Shown here: in pieces, positions 45,733-54,530 of the stretch
Layout: the number at the start of each line of letters is the position of its first letter
Position numbering within the stretch: position 1 is the stretch's first letter
Assembly (NCBI RefSeq): GCF_002754195.1
Contig: NZ_PEEU01000001.1
Span: 3,286,001 to 3,350,000, forward strand
DNA: 64,000 nucleotides
Reading direction: 5' to 3'
From: Flavobacterium sp. 9
GTDB taxonomy: Bacteria > Bacteroidota > Bacteroidia > Flavobacteriales > Flavobacteriaceae
Made by a program: the position numbers and the translations under genes
Notes under the pieces: model-generated
Database searches by the model: none
The model's input: only the letters and a program-made list of their open reading frames with translations
What the model was told of the DNA's origin: nothing

Positions 45733-46971
45733 TTAGGCGTCTAATTCTCCTGCAATAACATTTAAACTTGATAGAATAACAATTGCATCAGATAATAAAG
45801 AACCTTTGATCATTTCAGGATATGCTTGGTAATAAATGAAACAAGGTCTTCTGAAATGTAATCTATATGGAGTTCTGCTTCCGTCTGTAACTAAATAGAA
45901 TCCGATTTCTCCATTTCCTCCTTCAACAGGGTGGTAAATTTCTGCAACTGGTACAGGAACTTCTCCCATTACAATCTTAAAGTGATAAATTAAAGATTCC
46001 ATTGAAGTGTAAACATCTTCTTTTGGAGGAAGGTAGTAATCAGGAACTTCTGCATGATATTCGTTTCCGGCTGGCATTTTTTCTAATGCCTGACGAATAA
46101 TGCTTAAACTTTCCCAAACTTCAGCATTACGAACACAGAAACGATCGTAAGTATCTCCTGATTTTCCAACAGGAACAACAAAATCGAAATCTTCGTATGA
46201 TGAGTAAGGTTGTGCAACACGAACGTCGTAATCAACTCCGGCAGCACGTAAGTTTGGACCTGTAAATCCGTAAGCCATTGCTTGCTCTGCTGAGATTGCA
46301 CCTACGTCTACAGTTCTGTCAAGGAAAATTCTGTTTCTTTCGAATAAGTTAACAAACTCTTGCCAAGCAACAGGGAAATCTTGTAAAAAGACATCTAATT
46401 TGCGGAAAGCTTCAGGTGACCAATCTCTTTCGAAACCACCAATTCTTCCCATATTTGTTGTTAAACGAGCACCACAAATTTCTTCGTAGATTTCGTAAAC
46501 TTTTTCTCTAAATTGAAAAACGTATAAGAAACCGGTATAAGCACCAGTATCAACACCAAGAATCGAGTTACAAATTAAGTGATCTGTAATACGAGCCAAC
46601 TCCATTACAATTACTCTTAAATATTGTGCTCTTTTAGGAACTTCAATATTTAGTAATTTCTCTAAAGTCATCCACCATCCCATATTATTAATAGGAGAGG
46701 AGCAATAGTTCATACGGTCAGTAAGAGGAGTAATTTGGTAAAAAGGACGATTTTCGGCGATTTTTTCAAAAGCTCTGTGGATGTATCCAATAGTTGGTTC
46801 AGCCTCAAGAATTCTTTCACCGTCCATTAACAGGATATTTTGAAAAATACCGTGAGTCGCCGGGTGTGTAGGACCTAAATTTAGTACTGAAAGCTCGCTT
46901 CCGTCTTCGTTTAGTTTATCCTTAATTATTTTAGCATATCGATGCTCTGGTGGTAATAATAGTTCTGACAT
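45733..46971 (-). CDS. nuoD: NADH-quinone oxidoreductase subunit D
   Basis: A 412-residue quinone-site subunit related to NiFe-hydrogenase large subunits. Motifs: NLGPTHPATHGIFQN, IGYIHRAFEKIAENRPF, DRMNYCSSPINN and the GRIGGFERDW segment. It ends in LNVIAGELDA where most bacteria have a FGEVDR-like end. Separate from NuoC (no NuoCD fusion); the gap to nuoC is 25 bp. Confidence 0.97.
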   Translation of the reverse strand: MSELLLPPEHRYAKIIKDKLNEDGSELSVLNLGPTHPATHGIFQNILLMDGERILEAEPTIGYIHRAFEKIAENRPFYQITPLTDRMNYCSSPINNMGWWMTLEKLLNIEVPKRAQYLRVIVMELARITDHLICNSILGVDTGAYTGFLYVFQFREKVYEIYEEICGARLTTNMGRIGGFERDWSPEAFRKLDVFLQDFPVAWQEFVNLFERNRIFLDRTVDVGAISAEQAMAYGFTGPNLRAAGVDYDVRVAQPYSSYEDFDFVVPVGKSGDTYDRFCVRNAEVWESLSIIRQALEKMPAGNEYHAEVPDYYLPPKEDVYTSMESLIYHFKIVMGEVPVPVAEIYHPVEGGNGEIGFYLVTDGSRTPYRLHFRRPCFIYYQAYPEMIKGSLLSDAIVILSSLNVIAGELDA

Positions 46972-46996
46972 TTTATAATGTTGAATTATTTATTTT

Positions 46997-47518
46997 TTAG
47001 CAATTTGTTGTTGTTCTTCCAAAGAATCTATCGTCTTTATCTGTTCTTCCGCTGTCTTCCATTGGGAATTCTTTTCGCATTGGGAACGATACCATCTCAT
47101 CCATATTCAAAATACGTTTCAATTGTGGATGTCCAATAAAGTCAATCCCGAAGAAATCGTATGTTTCTCTTTCCATCCAGTTTGAACTCAGGAAAATATT
47201 TGAAATGGTTTTTATCGCTGGTTTTTCACCGTTTAAGAATACTTTGATTCTAATACGTTTGTTTTCGTACCAATTGTGTAAATGATATACGATTGCAAAC
47301 TGACGTTCTGTTTCGTTGTCCGGATAATGAACGCCGCATAAATCGGTTAAAAAGTGGAAACGTAAATCAGAATCGTTTTTCAAAAAAAGAATTAAAGCTG
47401 TGATTTTATCAGCAGAAGTTTCTAATGAAAAAATATCTCTTTCTTGGTGAAAGTTAAAAACATTTGTATCAAATGTTTCTGTAAGTTTATCTTGAATCAG
47501 GGTGTTTTCTAAAGCCAT
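46997..47518 (-). CDS. nuoC: NADH-quinone oxidoreductase subunit C
   Basis: A 173-residue peripheral subunit (30-kDa family). The signature is ERETYDFFGIDFIGHPQLKR followed by FPMRKEFPMED. It is adjacent to nuoB with 1 bp between stop and start. Supports NuoD at the quinone pocket; it has no cofactor. Confidence 0.96.
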   Translation of the reverse strand: MALENTLIQDKLTETFDTNVFNFHQERDIFSLETSADKITALILFLKNDSDLRFHFLTDLCGVHYPDNETERQFAIVYHLHNWYENKRIRIKVFLNGEKPAIKTISNIFLSSNWMERETYDFFGIDFIGHPQLKRILNMDEMVSFPMRKEFPMEDSGRTDKDDRFFGRTTTNC

Positions 47519-47519
47519 C

Positions 47520-48068
47520 TTATGAAATGTTATATGAAGCTAGTAATTCTTGGTATTCTGGTGAGCTTCTGCGTCTAACAGATTCGCTTTTTACCAATTC
47601 CTGAAGTTTCATTACTCCATCAACAATTTGCTCTGGTCTTGGCGGACATCCAGGAACGTAAACGTCAACTGGAATTACTTTGTCAATTCCTTGTAAAACT
47701 GAATAAGTATCGAAGATTCCACCTGATGATGCACAGGCTCCAACTGCAATTACCCAGCGAGGTTCAGACATTTGTTCGTAAACTTGTCTTAAAATAGGTG
47801 CCATTTTCTTAGAAATAGTTCCCATTACTAATAACATATCTGCCTGACGAGGAGAAAAACTCACACGCTCAGAACCAAATCGTGCTAAATCGTAATGTGA
47901 CGCCATTGTAGCCATAAATTCGATACCACAGCATGAAGTTGCAAAAGGCAATGGCCATAATGAATTGGCTCTTGCTAAACCTACAACGTCATTTAGTTTT
48001 GTAGCGAAGAAACCTTCTCCTACAACTCCTTCCGGCGGCGCAACCATATTTACATTTGAATCGCTCAT
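47520..48068 (-). CDS. nuoB: NADH-quinone oxidoreductase subunit B
   Basis: A 182-residue subunit that carries the terminal 4Fe-4S cluster N2. Cysteine ligands are visible in [23 protein letters not shown] and [10 protein letters not shown]. It is the second gene of the operon. A 179-bp gap to nuoA contains two heptamer tracts in inverted arrangement. Confidence 0.97.
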   Translation of the reverse strand: MSDSNVNMVAPPEGVVGEGFFATKLNDVVGLARANSLWPLPFATSCCGIEFMATMASHYDLARFGSERVSFSPRQADMLLVMGTISKKMAPILRQVYEQMSEPRWVIAVGACASSGGIFDTYSVLQGIDKVIPVDVYVPGCPPRPEQIVDGVMKLQELVKSESVRRRSSPEYQELLASYNIS

Positions 48069-48072
48069 TTTT

Positions 48073-48246
48073 ATTTTAGATTTCTGATTTTAGATTTTAG
48101 ATTTGGGAAATCATAAAAGTTAAAATCAATTTTTTTAAATCAGTATATTAATTCGAAGAAATCAAATTTTAAATTGTGGTTCTATATAAGTTCAGATAAC
48201 AACTGATTCTTAAATCTAAAATCACTAATCTAAAATCTGGAATCTT
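48073..48246. repeat. Paired inverted heptamer tracts between nuoA and nuoB
   Basis: The left tract (48073-48107) has five 7-bp units ATTTTAG, ATTTCTG, ATTTTAG, ATTTTAG and ATTTGGG. The right tract (48212-48246) has five units AAATCTA, AAATCAC, TAATCTA, AAATCTG and GAATCTT. The right set is largely the reverse complement of the left, about 105 bp apart. The right tract ends 1 bp before the nuoA stop codon. Confidence 0.8.
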
Positions 48247-48247
48247 T

Positions 48248-48613
48248 TTATTCCCACTCTAATGCTTTTTTCTTAATGATGTAGAAAAAGCCAACTAAAA
48301 GAAGTGACATAAACACGATCATTTTAAGCATTCCTTCAATTCCTAATTCTTTGAAGTTTACTGCCCATGGATAAAGGAAAATTACCTCTACATCAAACAA
48401 TACGAACAAAATGGCAACAAGGAAATATTTTACCGAAAAAGGAATACGTGCGTTACCAACAGATTCGATACCACACTCAAAGTTTTTGTCTTTTACTTCA
48501 GAACTTCTTTTTGGGCCTAATTTTCCCGAAATAATGATTGTTCCTACCACAAATCCAATAGCTAAAATTGCTTGCATTAAAATAGGAATGTAACTGTATT
48601 GATCAGATTGCAT
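48248..48613 (-). CDS. nuoA: NADH-quinone oxidoreductase subunit A
   Basis: A 121-residue, three-helix membrane subunit, first gene of the complex I operon. The family signature is KNFECGIESVG and then FDVEVIFLYPW. The start is ATG 48613 (MQSDQYSYIP). A 16-codon longer frame begins with TTG at 48661 but would lie upstream of the promoter's own -7 box (48646-48653), so it is rejected. Confidence 0.95.
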   Translation of the reverse strand: MQSDQYSYIPILMQAILAIGFVVGTIIISGKLGPKRSSEVKDKNFECGIESVGNARIPFSVKYFLVAILFVLFDVEVIFLYPWAVNFKELGIEGMLKMIVFMSLLLVGFFYIIKKKALEWE

Positions 48614-48645
48614 AAACTTAGGGTTTTTACTTAAAGAATAAGCCA

Positions 48646-48676
48646 CAAAGATAACTTTCAACTCTGTAAATCACAA
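48646..48676 (-). promoter_or_regulatory. Promoter of the nuo operon
   Basis: On the - strand: TTG (48676-48674), a 20-bp spacer, TATCTTTG (48653-48646). Both elements and the spacing fit the Flavobacterium housekeeping consensus. The leader to the nuoA ATG would be about 26 nt. Confidence 0.65.
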
Positions 48677-48780
48677 GCTAAAAAAGGATTTAAGTATGTT
48701 ACTAAAGGGTGTTTATTTGTAATTTTTATCGATTATAAATAAGAATGGTCTTTTTTAAGATTTTTTTAAGATTTGAGCAA

Positions 48781-48813
48781 AAAAAAACGTTTCGAAATTA
48801 ATCGAAACGTTTT
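48781..48813 (-). terminator. Terminator of the cold shock gene
   Basis: A perfect 12-bp stem (48784-48795 AAAACGTTTCGA with 48802-48813) with a 6-nt loop. On the - strand it is followed by a T-run. It lies about 45 bp after the stop. Confidence 0.8.
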
Positions 48814-48856
48814 CAAAACCATTCAGAGGCAAAAAAAATAAATTGCTATATTTTTC

Positions 48857-49051
48857 TTAGATTACTGCTACTTTAGCAGCAACTTTCCCTTTTCTTCCTT
48901 CTTCTTCTTCATAGCTTACACGGTCACCTTCGCGTAATTCTTCCGCGTTAATTCCTGAAGCGTGAACGAAGATATCTTTTCCTGTTTCTTCGTCTGTAAT
49001 GAATCCATAACCTTTAGATTCATTGAAAAATTTTACTGTACCTGTACGCAT
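48857..49051 (-). CDS. Cold shock protein (CspA family)
   Basis: A 64-residue single-domain nucleic-acid-binding protein. RNP1 is KGYGFI (residues 13-18) and RNP2 is DIFVH (27-31), within the five-stranded cold shock barrel. Acts as RNA chaperone or transcription antiterminator in the cytoplasm. The leader is short (about 20 nt by the predicted promoter), unlike the long cspA leader of E. coli, so thermoregulation by a long 5' UTR is not expected. Confidence 0.96.
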   Translation of the reverse strand: MRTGTVKFFNESKGYGFITDEETGKDIFVHASGINAEELREGDRVSYEEEEGRKGKVAAKVAVI

Positions 49052-49080
49052 TGTAATTGTAATAATAATTTATAATGAAG

Positions 49081-49113
49081 CAAATGTAATATATAAATTC
49101 ATACAAAAGACAA
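49081..49113 (-). promoter_or_regulatory. Promoter of the cold shock gene
   Basis: On the - strand: TTG (49113-49111), a 22-bp spacer, TACATTTG (49088-49081), matching TTG - TAnnTTTG. The ATG at 49051 is about 30 bp downstream of the -7 box. Confidence 0.6.
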
Positions 49114-49299
49114 TAAGGTGTTAATTTTTTGTAAAAATTATTGATTCACAGTGTTTTCGCTATTTATATTGCATCAATTTTGATATGGAACTATTTTATT
49201 TAATATTTAGTAATTGTTAAATTAAATGTTAAAAAAGTAGCTTATAGTTTACAAAAAATTTGTATATTATGCCAACTCGGTTATGTAAATCTGTGTTTA

Positions 49300-49338
49300 T
49301 GTGGGAGAATACTTGTATTTGCTGGTCTCACATTTTTT
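49300..49338 (+). other. Orphan terminator-like hairpin, possible small RNA 3' end
   Basis: TGTGGGAGA (49300-49308) and TCTCACA (49326-49332) pair with a small bulge, with an inner AATAC/GTATT stem, followed by six T. No + strand gene lies upstream, so it might end a small RNA or be chance. Confidence 0.3.
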
Positions 49339-49380
49339 GATAAGTATTTTATTGGTGTTCAAGTCAGAAGAAAAAGCAAA

Positions 49381-49418
49381 AAAAAACTACAACTAATAAG
49401 ATTTAGCTGTAGTTTTTT
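49381..49418 (-). terminator. Terminator of aspS
   Basis: Stem 49381-49396 with 49403-49418 (one mismatch; AAAAAACTACAACTAA on the left). The T-run lies on the - strand side. It lies 22 bp after the aspS stop. Confidence 0.75.
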
Positions 49419-49440
49419 ATGTTTTTATATTTCTAAGAAT

Positions 49441-51192
49441 TTAGATCAAATCAACTTTGATATGTAATTCTTTTAATTGAGCATCATCAATTGTAGCAGG
49501 AGCATCAATCATAACATCGCGCCCTGAATTATTTTTTGGGAAAGCAATAAAATCTCTAATCGTTTCCTGACCTCCTAAAATAGCAACCAATCTGTCTAAA
49601 CCAAATGCTAAACCTCCGTGTGGCGGTGCTCCAAATTGGAAAGCATCCATTAAGAAACCAAATTGAGCTTTTGCTTCTTCTTCGGTAAAGCCTAAATATT
49701 TAAACATTAATTGTTGAGTCGCTTTATCGTGAATACGAATCGATCCTCCGCCAATTTCATTTCCGTTAAGAACCATATCATATGCATTAGCACGAACCTT
49801 TCCTGGCTCAGTTTCTAATAATTGCATGTCTTCCGGTTTTGGAGATGTAAATGGGTGATGCATCGCGTGGTAACGACCGCTTTCTTCGTCAAGTTCTAAT
49901 AATGGGAAATCAACAACCCATAATGGAGCAAATTCCTCAGGATTACGCAATCCTAAACGAGTTGCCAATTCCATACGAAGTGCCGAAAGTTGTGCACGTG
50001 TTTTGTTAGCCGGTCCTGAAAGAACAAAAATCATATCGCCAGGTTTTGCTCCTGTAATTTTTGCCCATTGTCCTAAATCATCCTGATCGTAGAATTTATC
50101 TACAGAAGATTTAAAAGTTCCGTCATCATTACATTTTGCATACACCATTCCTGATGCTCCAACTTGTGGGCGTTTTACCCAGTCAATTAATGCGTCAATT
50201 TCTTTACGAGTATAATTTCCTGCTCCCGGAACTGCAATTCCCACAACTAATTCAGCAGCATTGAATACTGGGAAATCTTTGTGTTGTGCAAATTCGTTTA
50301 ATTCACCAAACTCCATCCCAAAACGAATGTCCGGTTTGTCGTTTCCATATGTTTTCATGGCATAATCGTAGGTAATTCTTGGGAATTTATCTACTTCAAT
50401 ACCTTTAATTTCTTTTAGTAAATGTCTTGTAAGACCTTCAAAAACATTCAAAATGTCTTCTTGTTCCACAAATGCCATTTCGCAATCGATTTGAGTAAAC
50501 TCAGGCTGACGGTCTGCACGCAAATCTTCGTCACGGAAACATTTCACGATCTGGAAATATTTATCCATTCCACCAACCATCAATAATTGTTTGAAAGTTT
50601 GTGGCGATTGTGGTAATGCATAAAATTGTCCTTCATTCATACGGCTTGGTACAACGAAATCTCTCGCACCTTCAGGAGTCGATTTGATTAAGTAAGGAGT
50701 TTCAACTTCGCAGAAATCTAAATCAGATAGATATTTACGAACTTCCATTGCTACTTTATGACGGAATAATAAACTGTTTTTTACAGGATTTCTTCTAATG
50801 TCTAAGTAACGGTATTTCATTCTGATGTCTTCTCCACCATCAGTTTCATCTTCAATTGTAAATGGAGGAGTTAAAGCAGCGTTTAGAATAGTTAACTCAG
50901 AAACTAAAATTTCGATTTCACCAGTTGGGATATTTTTGTTTTTAGCTTCACGCTCAATTACAGTTCCTTTTACCTGAATTACAAATTCTCTACCAAGAGT
51001 TTTAGCCAATTCAAATACAGTTTTATCAGTACGACCTTCGTCGAAAATAAGTTGTGTAATTCCGTAACGGTCGCGTAAATCAACCCAATTCATAAATCCT
51101 TTATCGCGTGATTTTTGAACCCAACCCGCAAGTGTAACTTCCGTATTAATATTTGAGGCGTTTAATTCGCCACAATTATGACTTCTATACAT
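49441..51192 (-). CDS. aspS: Aspartyl-tRNA synthetase
   Basis: A 583-residue class IIb synthetase that charges tRNA(Asp). The N-terminal OB-fold anticodon-binding domain (about 1-115) includes [20 protein letters not shown]. The catalytic core has motif 2 ([18 protein letters not shown]) and motif 3 ([16 protein letters not shown]), with the bacterial insertion (GAD) domain between. The start is ATG 51192 ([10 protein letters not shown]); the longer frame begins with TTG at 51225 and adds unconserved residues. Cytoplasmic, essential, own terminator. Confidence 0.97.
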   Translation of the reverse strand: MYRSHNCGELNASNINTEVTLAGWVQKSRDKGFMNWVDLRDRYGITQLIFDEGRTDKTVFELAKTLGREFVIQVKGTVIEREAKNKNIPTGEIEILVSELTILNAALTPPFTIEDETDGGEDIRMKYRYLDIRRNPVKNSLLFRHKVAMEVRKYLSDLDFCEVETPYLIKSTPEGARDFVVPSRMNEGQFYALPQSPQTFKQLLMVGGMDKYFQIVKCFRDEDLRADRQPEFTQIDCEMAFVEQEDILNVFEGLTRHLLKEIKGIEVDKFPRITYDYAMKTYGNDKPDIRFGMEFGELNEFAQHKDFPVFNAAELVVGIAVPGAGNYTRKEIDALIDWVKRPQVGASGMVYAKCNDDGTFKSSVDKFYDQDDLGQWAKITGAKPGDMIFVLSGPANKTRAQLSALRMELATRLGLRNPEEFAPLWVVDFPLLELDEESGRYHAMHHPFTSPKPEDMQLLETEPGKVRANAYDMVLNGNEIGGGSIRIHDKATQQLMFKYLGFTEEEAKAQFGFLMDAFQFGAPPHGGLAFGLDRLVAILGGQETIRDFIAFPKNNSGRDVMIDAPATIDDAQLKELHIKVDLI

Positions 51193-51392
51193 GATCAAAA
51201 TTTTAGACTGCAAAAGTAAACACAAAATTCAAATTATACCATTTAAAATTAGAATTAACTATAAAAGAAAAATATCATTTTATTGCATCAAATTCTGAGT
51301 TTAAATGAAGTAAAGGTTAGAAAGTGGTAACAAACTACTTAACAAATTGAAAAATTTTTGTTAATTCTTAAATTTCTCAGCAGTAATTTCTT

Positions 51393-51400
51393 TAGATTTG
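51393..51400 (+). promoter_or_regulatory. Candidate -7 box of the TlpA-like gene
   Basis: TAGATTTG matches TAnnTTTG, 27 bp before the ATG. No TTG lies at the usual distance. Confidence 0.4.
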
Positions 51401-51427
51401 AATCACTAAAAACAAATTTTAATTTAT

Positions 51428-52420
51428 ATGAACAAACTTTTTGTTACTGGTCTGTTGATTTTTAGCGCTTTGAATGTTATCGGTCAAACCAAAAATCAAA
51501 TTAAATTTACGGCTAAAATTGAGAATAGAAATAGTGACACCTTAGTCATTAAAGGAAATGATAATTTTAAACAAGTTATTCCGATTAACAAAAAGGAAAC
51601 TTTTGTGGCTGCTTTTGATGCGCCAAAAGGATTTTATGTGTTTTCTGACGGAACTGAATCTTCAAGGTTATATTTAAAACCAAATTCTGAGGTGAATTTA
51701 ACGATGAATGCCAAAGAATTTGATGAAACTATTGTTTATAAAGGTAAAGGTGTTGACGAAAGTAATTTCCTGGCGCAACAAGCTTTAAGAAATGAAAAGT
51801 TTGAGGAAGCTTTTTCTAAAGAACCAGCTGAATTTACGGCACTTTTAGAAGCTAAGAAAAAGGAAGATGCTGAAAGTTTAGAGAAAGGGAAATTTGATCC
51901 GGAATTTGTAACTGCAATGAAAAGTAATTTTGAGCGTTTCACTCAATACTCACTTGAGAATTATGAAAGAGCAGCAAAAGCAAATAAACTTACAGGAAAA
52001 CCTTCGCCTGATTTTGATTATGAAAATCATAAAGGAGGAAAAACTAAATTATCTGATTTAAAAGGTAAGTATGTTTATATCGATCTTTGGGCAACTTGGT
52101 GTGCGCCATGTAGAGCTGAGATTCCTTATCTTCAAAAAATCGAAGAAAAATATCACGGAAAAAATATTGAGTTCGTAAGTGTTTCAATTGATAAATTGAA
52201 AGACAACGAAAAATGGAAGAAATTTGTAGATGATAAAAAATTAGGAGGTATTCAGTTATTTGCTGATAAAGATTGGGAATCTGAGTTTGTTACGAATTAT
52301 GGCGTTACAGGAATTCCTAGATTTATTTTGATTGATCCAAACGGAAATGTTTTAAAAGCTGATGCTGCAAGACCATCTGAACCAGAACTTCAAGCACAAC
52401 TAGATACATTATTGAAGTAA
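51428..52420 (+). CDS. TlpA-like thioredoxin-family thiol-disulfide oxidoreductase
   Basis: A 330-residue exported protein (signal peptide about 1-19, NVIGQ). The N-terminal part (about 20-130) resembles DUF4369-type beta domains. The thioredoxin fold (about 192-330) contains the active site LWATWCAPCRAEIPYL and the cis-Pro context TGIPRFILIDPNG. Likely a periplasmic thiol reductase for cytochrome c maturation or envelope protein repair; the partner is unknown. Single-gene unit with its own terminator. Confidence 0.92.
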   Translation: MNKLFVTGLLIFSALNVIGQTKNQIKFTAKIENRNSDTLVIKGNDNFKQVIPINKKETFVAAFDAPKGFYVFSDGTESSRLYLKPNSEVNLTMNAKEFDETIVYKGKGVDESNFLAQQALRNEKFEEAFSKEPAEFTALLEAKKKEDAESLEKGKFDPEFVTAMKSNFERFTQYSLENYERAAKANKLTGKPSPDFDYENHKGGKTKLSDLKGKYVYIDLWATWCAPCRAEIPYLQKIEEKYHGKNIEFVSVSIDKLKDNEKWKKFVDDKKLGGIQLFADKDWESEFVTNYGVTGIPRFILIDPNGNVLKADAARPSEPELQAQLDTLLK

Positions 52421-52477
52421 TTTATTTATCAAATTTACAACGTTATCGTAAATTTGTAGTTTTTATAAAATCCCAGT

Positions 52478-52506
52478 AAAACCAATGCTTCGGCGTTGGT
52501 TTTTTT
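52478..52506 (+). terminator. Terminator of the TlpA-like gene
   Basis: An 11-bp stem (52478-52488 AAAACCAATGC with 52493-52503, one T-G pair) capped by a TTCG tetraloop, followed by T residues. Confidence 0.85.
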
Positions 52507-52567
52507 GTTTTTAGGATGTTTCCAATGTTAAGTTTTTATTCAATGTTACCAAATTGTTAAGTAAAAG

Positions 52568-52598
52568 TTTGTTTAATGTAAACATTTAACTATATTTG
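52568..52598 (+). promoter_or_regulatory. Promoter of the YwqK-like gene
   Basis: TTTG (52568-52571), a 19-bp spacer, TATATTTG (52591-52598): a full match to the Flavobacterium consensus. The ATG is 33 bp downstream. Confidence 0.65.
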
Positions 52599-52631
52599 AT
52601 AACGATTTGATAACATTAAATACCTAAAGAT

Positions 52632-52979
52632 ATGAAAAAGTGTGTAATTTTAGTTGCAATATTGTTCTCTGGAATTCTAGTTGCACAAGAGGTAAAACCT
52701 GAATTAGAAGTTGTTGGAAACAAAGTAAAAGCTACTTACTATTATGAAAATGGTAATGTACAACAAGAAGGCTTCTTTAAGGATGGTAAATTAGACGGCG
52801 TTTGGGTATCGTATGATGAAAAGGGAAATAAATTGGCTGTAGGAGAGTACACAGACGGAATGAAAACTGGAAAATGGATTTTCTTCAATGAAAAAAATCT
52901 TAGCGAAGTTGCTTATGAAAATAGTCAAGTAAGCTCAGTTAAAAATTTACAAAAAAATGCTTTGGCAAACAGAAATTAA
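52632..52979 (+). CDS. MORN-variant (YwqK-like) repeat exported protein
   Basis: A 115-residue exported protein (signal peptide about 1-18, ends LVAQ). Three MORN-variant repeats of about 22 residues are visible: YYYENGNVQQEGFFKDGKLD, VWVSYDEKGNKLAVGEYTDG and KWIFFNEKNLSEVAYENSQ. Proteins with these repeats are often labelled toxin-antitoxin YwqK antitoxin in databases, but the repeats are a general scaffold and no toxin is adjacent, so I do not assign a toxin-antitoxin role. Function unknown. It has a consensus promoter and a terminator. Confidence 0.85.
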   Translation: MKKCVILVAILFSGILVAQEVKPELEVVGNKVKATYYYENGNVQQEGFFKDGKLDGVWVSYDEKGNKLAVGEYTDGMKTGKWIFFNEKNLSEVAYENSQVSSVKNLQKNALANRN

Positions 52980-53000
52980 TAAGATTTCGAACAACATAAA

Positions 53001-53028
53001 AAAACCGCTCATTATAAGCGGTTTTTTT
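53001..53028 (+). terminator. Terminator of the YwqK-like gene
   Basis: A perfect 9-bp stem (53001-53009 AAAACCGCT with 53017-53025), a 7-nt loop, followed by T residues. Confidence 0.85.
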
Positions 53029-53080
53029 GGGATTAAGACATATTAGGAGAGACATAAAATATTTTGTATTAGCTAATTGT

Positions 53081-53225
53081 TTTAACCGCAAAGAATGCAA
53101 GTCTTTCTATTTATAAGATTTTATACAAACGCAAAGTTCGCAAAGCTATAACTGATATAGCTTTGCGAACTTTGTGTTTGTAAGCGTAATAATAAGATAA
53201 AAAACTTGCGTTCTTTGCGGTTAAA
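53081..53225. repeat. 145-nt nested hairpin, TTTGCG type (family C)
   Basis: Outer arms 53081-53102 and 53204-53225 (22 bp, one G-T pair; TTTAACCGCAAAGAATGCAA on the left). Inner arms 53125-53150 and 53156-53181 (26 bp, one mismatch; contains CGCAAAGTTCGCAAAGC) with a 5-nt loop. It fills the space between two convergent genes, ending 5 bp before the PepSY gene stop. Confidence 0.9.
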
Positions 53226-53229
53226 TTTT

Positions 53230-54345
53230 TTATGCCTTTATTTTTTTGCAGGATTTATTTCTTCTTCCGTACCAAATTACAAAACCTGTTACTGGCAAAG
53301 CGGCAGCAATTAAACTAACTATGAAAGCGATTATTTTTCCGGGTAAATCCAAAATTTGACCCGTGTGAATTCCATAATTCATTTCGACAACCTGCAATCC
53401 TAAACTCTTTTTTGGGTAAGGATCACTTTGCATTAATTTTCCATCGCCGGGATGAAAATAATAATTACTCTGATGATCGTATCTTAATGTATGCGGATAA
53501 GCTCCTGTACTAATAATGTCGGTTTTTTGTTGTGGAAAAGTAACAAAACACATTTCGGCTTTTGGCTGAAGTTTCATCGTTTCAATAAAAGCCCGATCTA
53601 CTGCGGCAATCGAATTTATATCAAATTTGGTAGTGTCGATTACCGGAGTTTTTGTTTCGGCAGCTTTATCACCTCCAAAATTGAAAGTTTTGTAGATTCC
53701 GTCGCCAACCCATTCGTATGTAAATGTTAAACCTGTAATAGCAATAATTACGGCTATTATCGAAATATAAAACCCGGATGTATTGTGCCAGTCATAATTT
53801 ACACGACGCCATTTTGCAGACCATTTTACAGAAAAACTTCGCTTTATATCACTTCGTCGTTTTGGCCACCATTGTATAATTCCTGAAATCAACAATAGTA
53901 TAAAGATGATTGTTGCGCCGCCAATAATGTGTTTTCCAATATAATCTGGCAAAAGTAAATACAAGTGAATGTATTCGACGATTATAAAGAAATCGGTTTT
54001 AGGATTTTCTGTTTTTAGATATTTGCCTGTGTACGGATTAAAATAAAGGTATAGATTCTCTGTGTCAGAATACGTATAGACAATTGCCGATCTATTTTTG
54101 CCATAGTAAGAAATCATGCTTGCTTTATTTTTTGGAGCAATTTCTTTGGCTTTTTCTTTTAAAACAGAAGGTAATAAAAACGGTTTATTTTCGGGTTCAA
54201 CCAAACGCCATTCTTTGCGTGTAATGTCTTTTATTTCATCATGAAAACAAAAAATACAACCAGTAATACTTATAATAAAAACAATAAGCCCGGAAATTAA
54301 TCCGAGCCATTTATGTAGAAAACGTATTTGTTTTTTGAAACTCAT
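53230..54345 (-). CDS. PepSY-associated transmembrane protein, iron uptake type
   Basis: A 371-residue inner membrane protein with four predicted helices (about 14-36, 137-158, 193-214 and 335-357) and PepSY domains between. Features: an N-terminal LHKWLGLISGLIVFIISITG helix, an RRxDxHNxxG-like segment (YDWHNTSGFY), and LRYDHQSNYYFHPGDG. Family members occur with siderophore receptors and are proposed to reduce or release iron; a biochemical role is not settled. It is the last gene of the iron cluster, 185 bp after the receptor gene. Confidence 0.85.
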   Translation of the reverse strand: MSFKKQIRFLHKWLGLISGLIVFIISITGCIFCFHDEIKDITRKEWRLVEPENKPFLLPSVLKEKAKEIAPKNKASMISYYGKNRSAIVYTYSDTENLYLYFNPYTGKYLKTENPKTDFFIIVEYIHLYLLLPDYIGKHIIGGATIIFILLLISGIIQWWPKRRSDIKRSFSVKWSAKWRRVNYDWHNTSGFYISIIAVIIAITGLTFTYEWVGDGIYKTFNFGGDKAAETKTPVIDTTKFDINSIAAVDRAFIETMKLQPKAEMCFVTFPQQKTDIISTGAYPHTLRYDHQSNYYFHPGDGKLMQSDPYPKKSLGLQVVEMNYGIHTGQILDLPGKIIAFIVSLIAAALPVTGFVIWYGRRNKSCKKIKA

Positions 54346-54530
54346 GTTATACCAATTTTATTTATGCTATAGTTCAATGTTTCCTGGTATAATGCCGATG
54401 TAATATGAAAATAGTACAATGTAATTGGACTATATTGAATATACAATCGGTATTTTTTGTAAAGACATTCTGAAAGGCAAAAATACCATTAAAAGGTAAA
54501 TTGTCCCGTAAAGTTTTTTATAAATTCGTT

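Larger units (their letters stand above)
49052..49440. other. 389-bp gap between csp and aspS
   Basis: Contains the csp promoter (49081-49113), a + strand terminator-like hairpin (49300-49338) without an assigned gene, and the aspS terminator (49381-49418). The rest is AT-rich with no ORF. Confidence 0.6.

Noticed and set aside
45591..48247. Heptamer tracts as CRISPR arrays
   Set aside because: Units are 7 bp without spacers of 25-40 bp, and no cas gene is present.
52632..52979. YwqK-like protein as an antitoxin
   Set aside because: The label comes from a database family name; the repeats are a general MORN-like scaffold, there is a signal peptide, and no toxin gene is adjacent.
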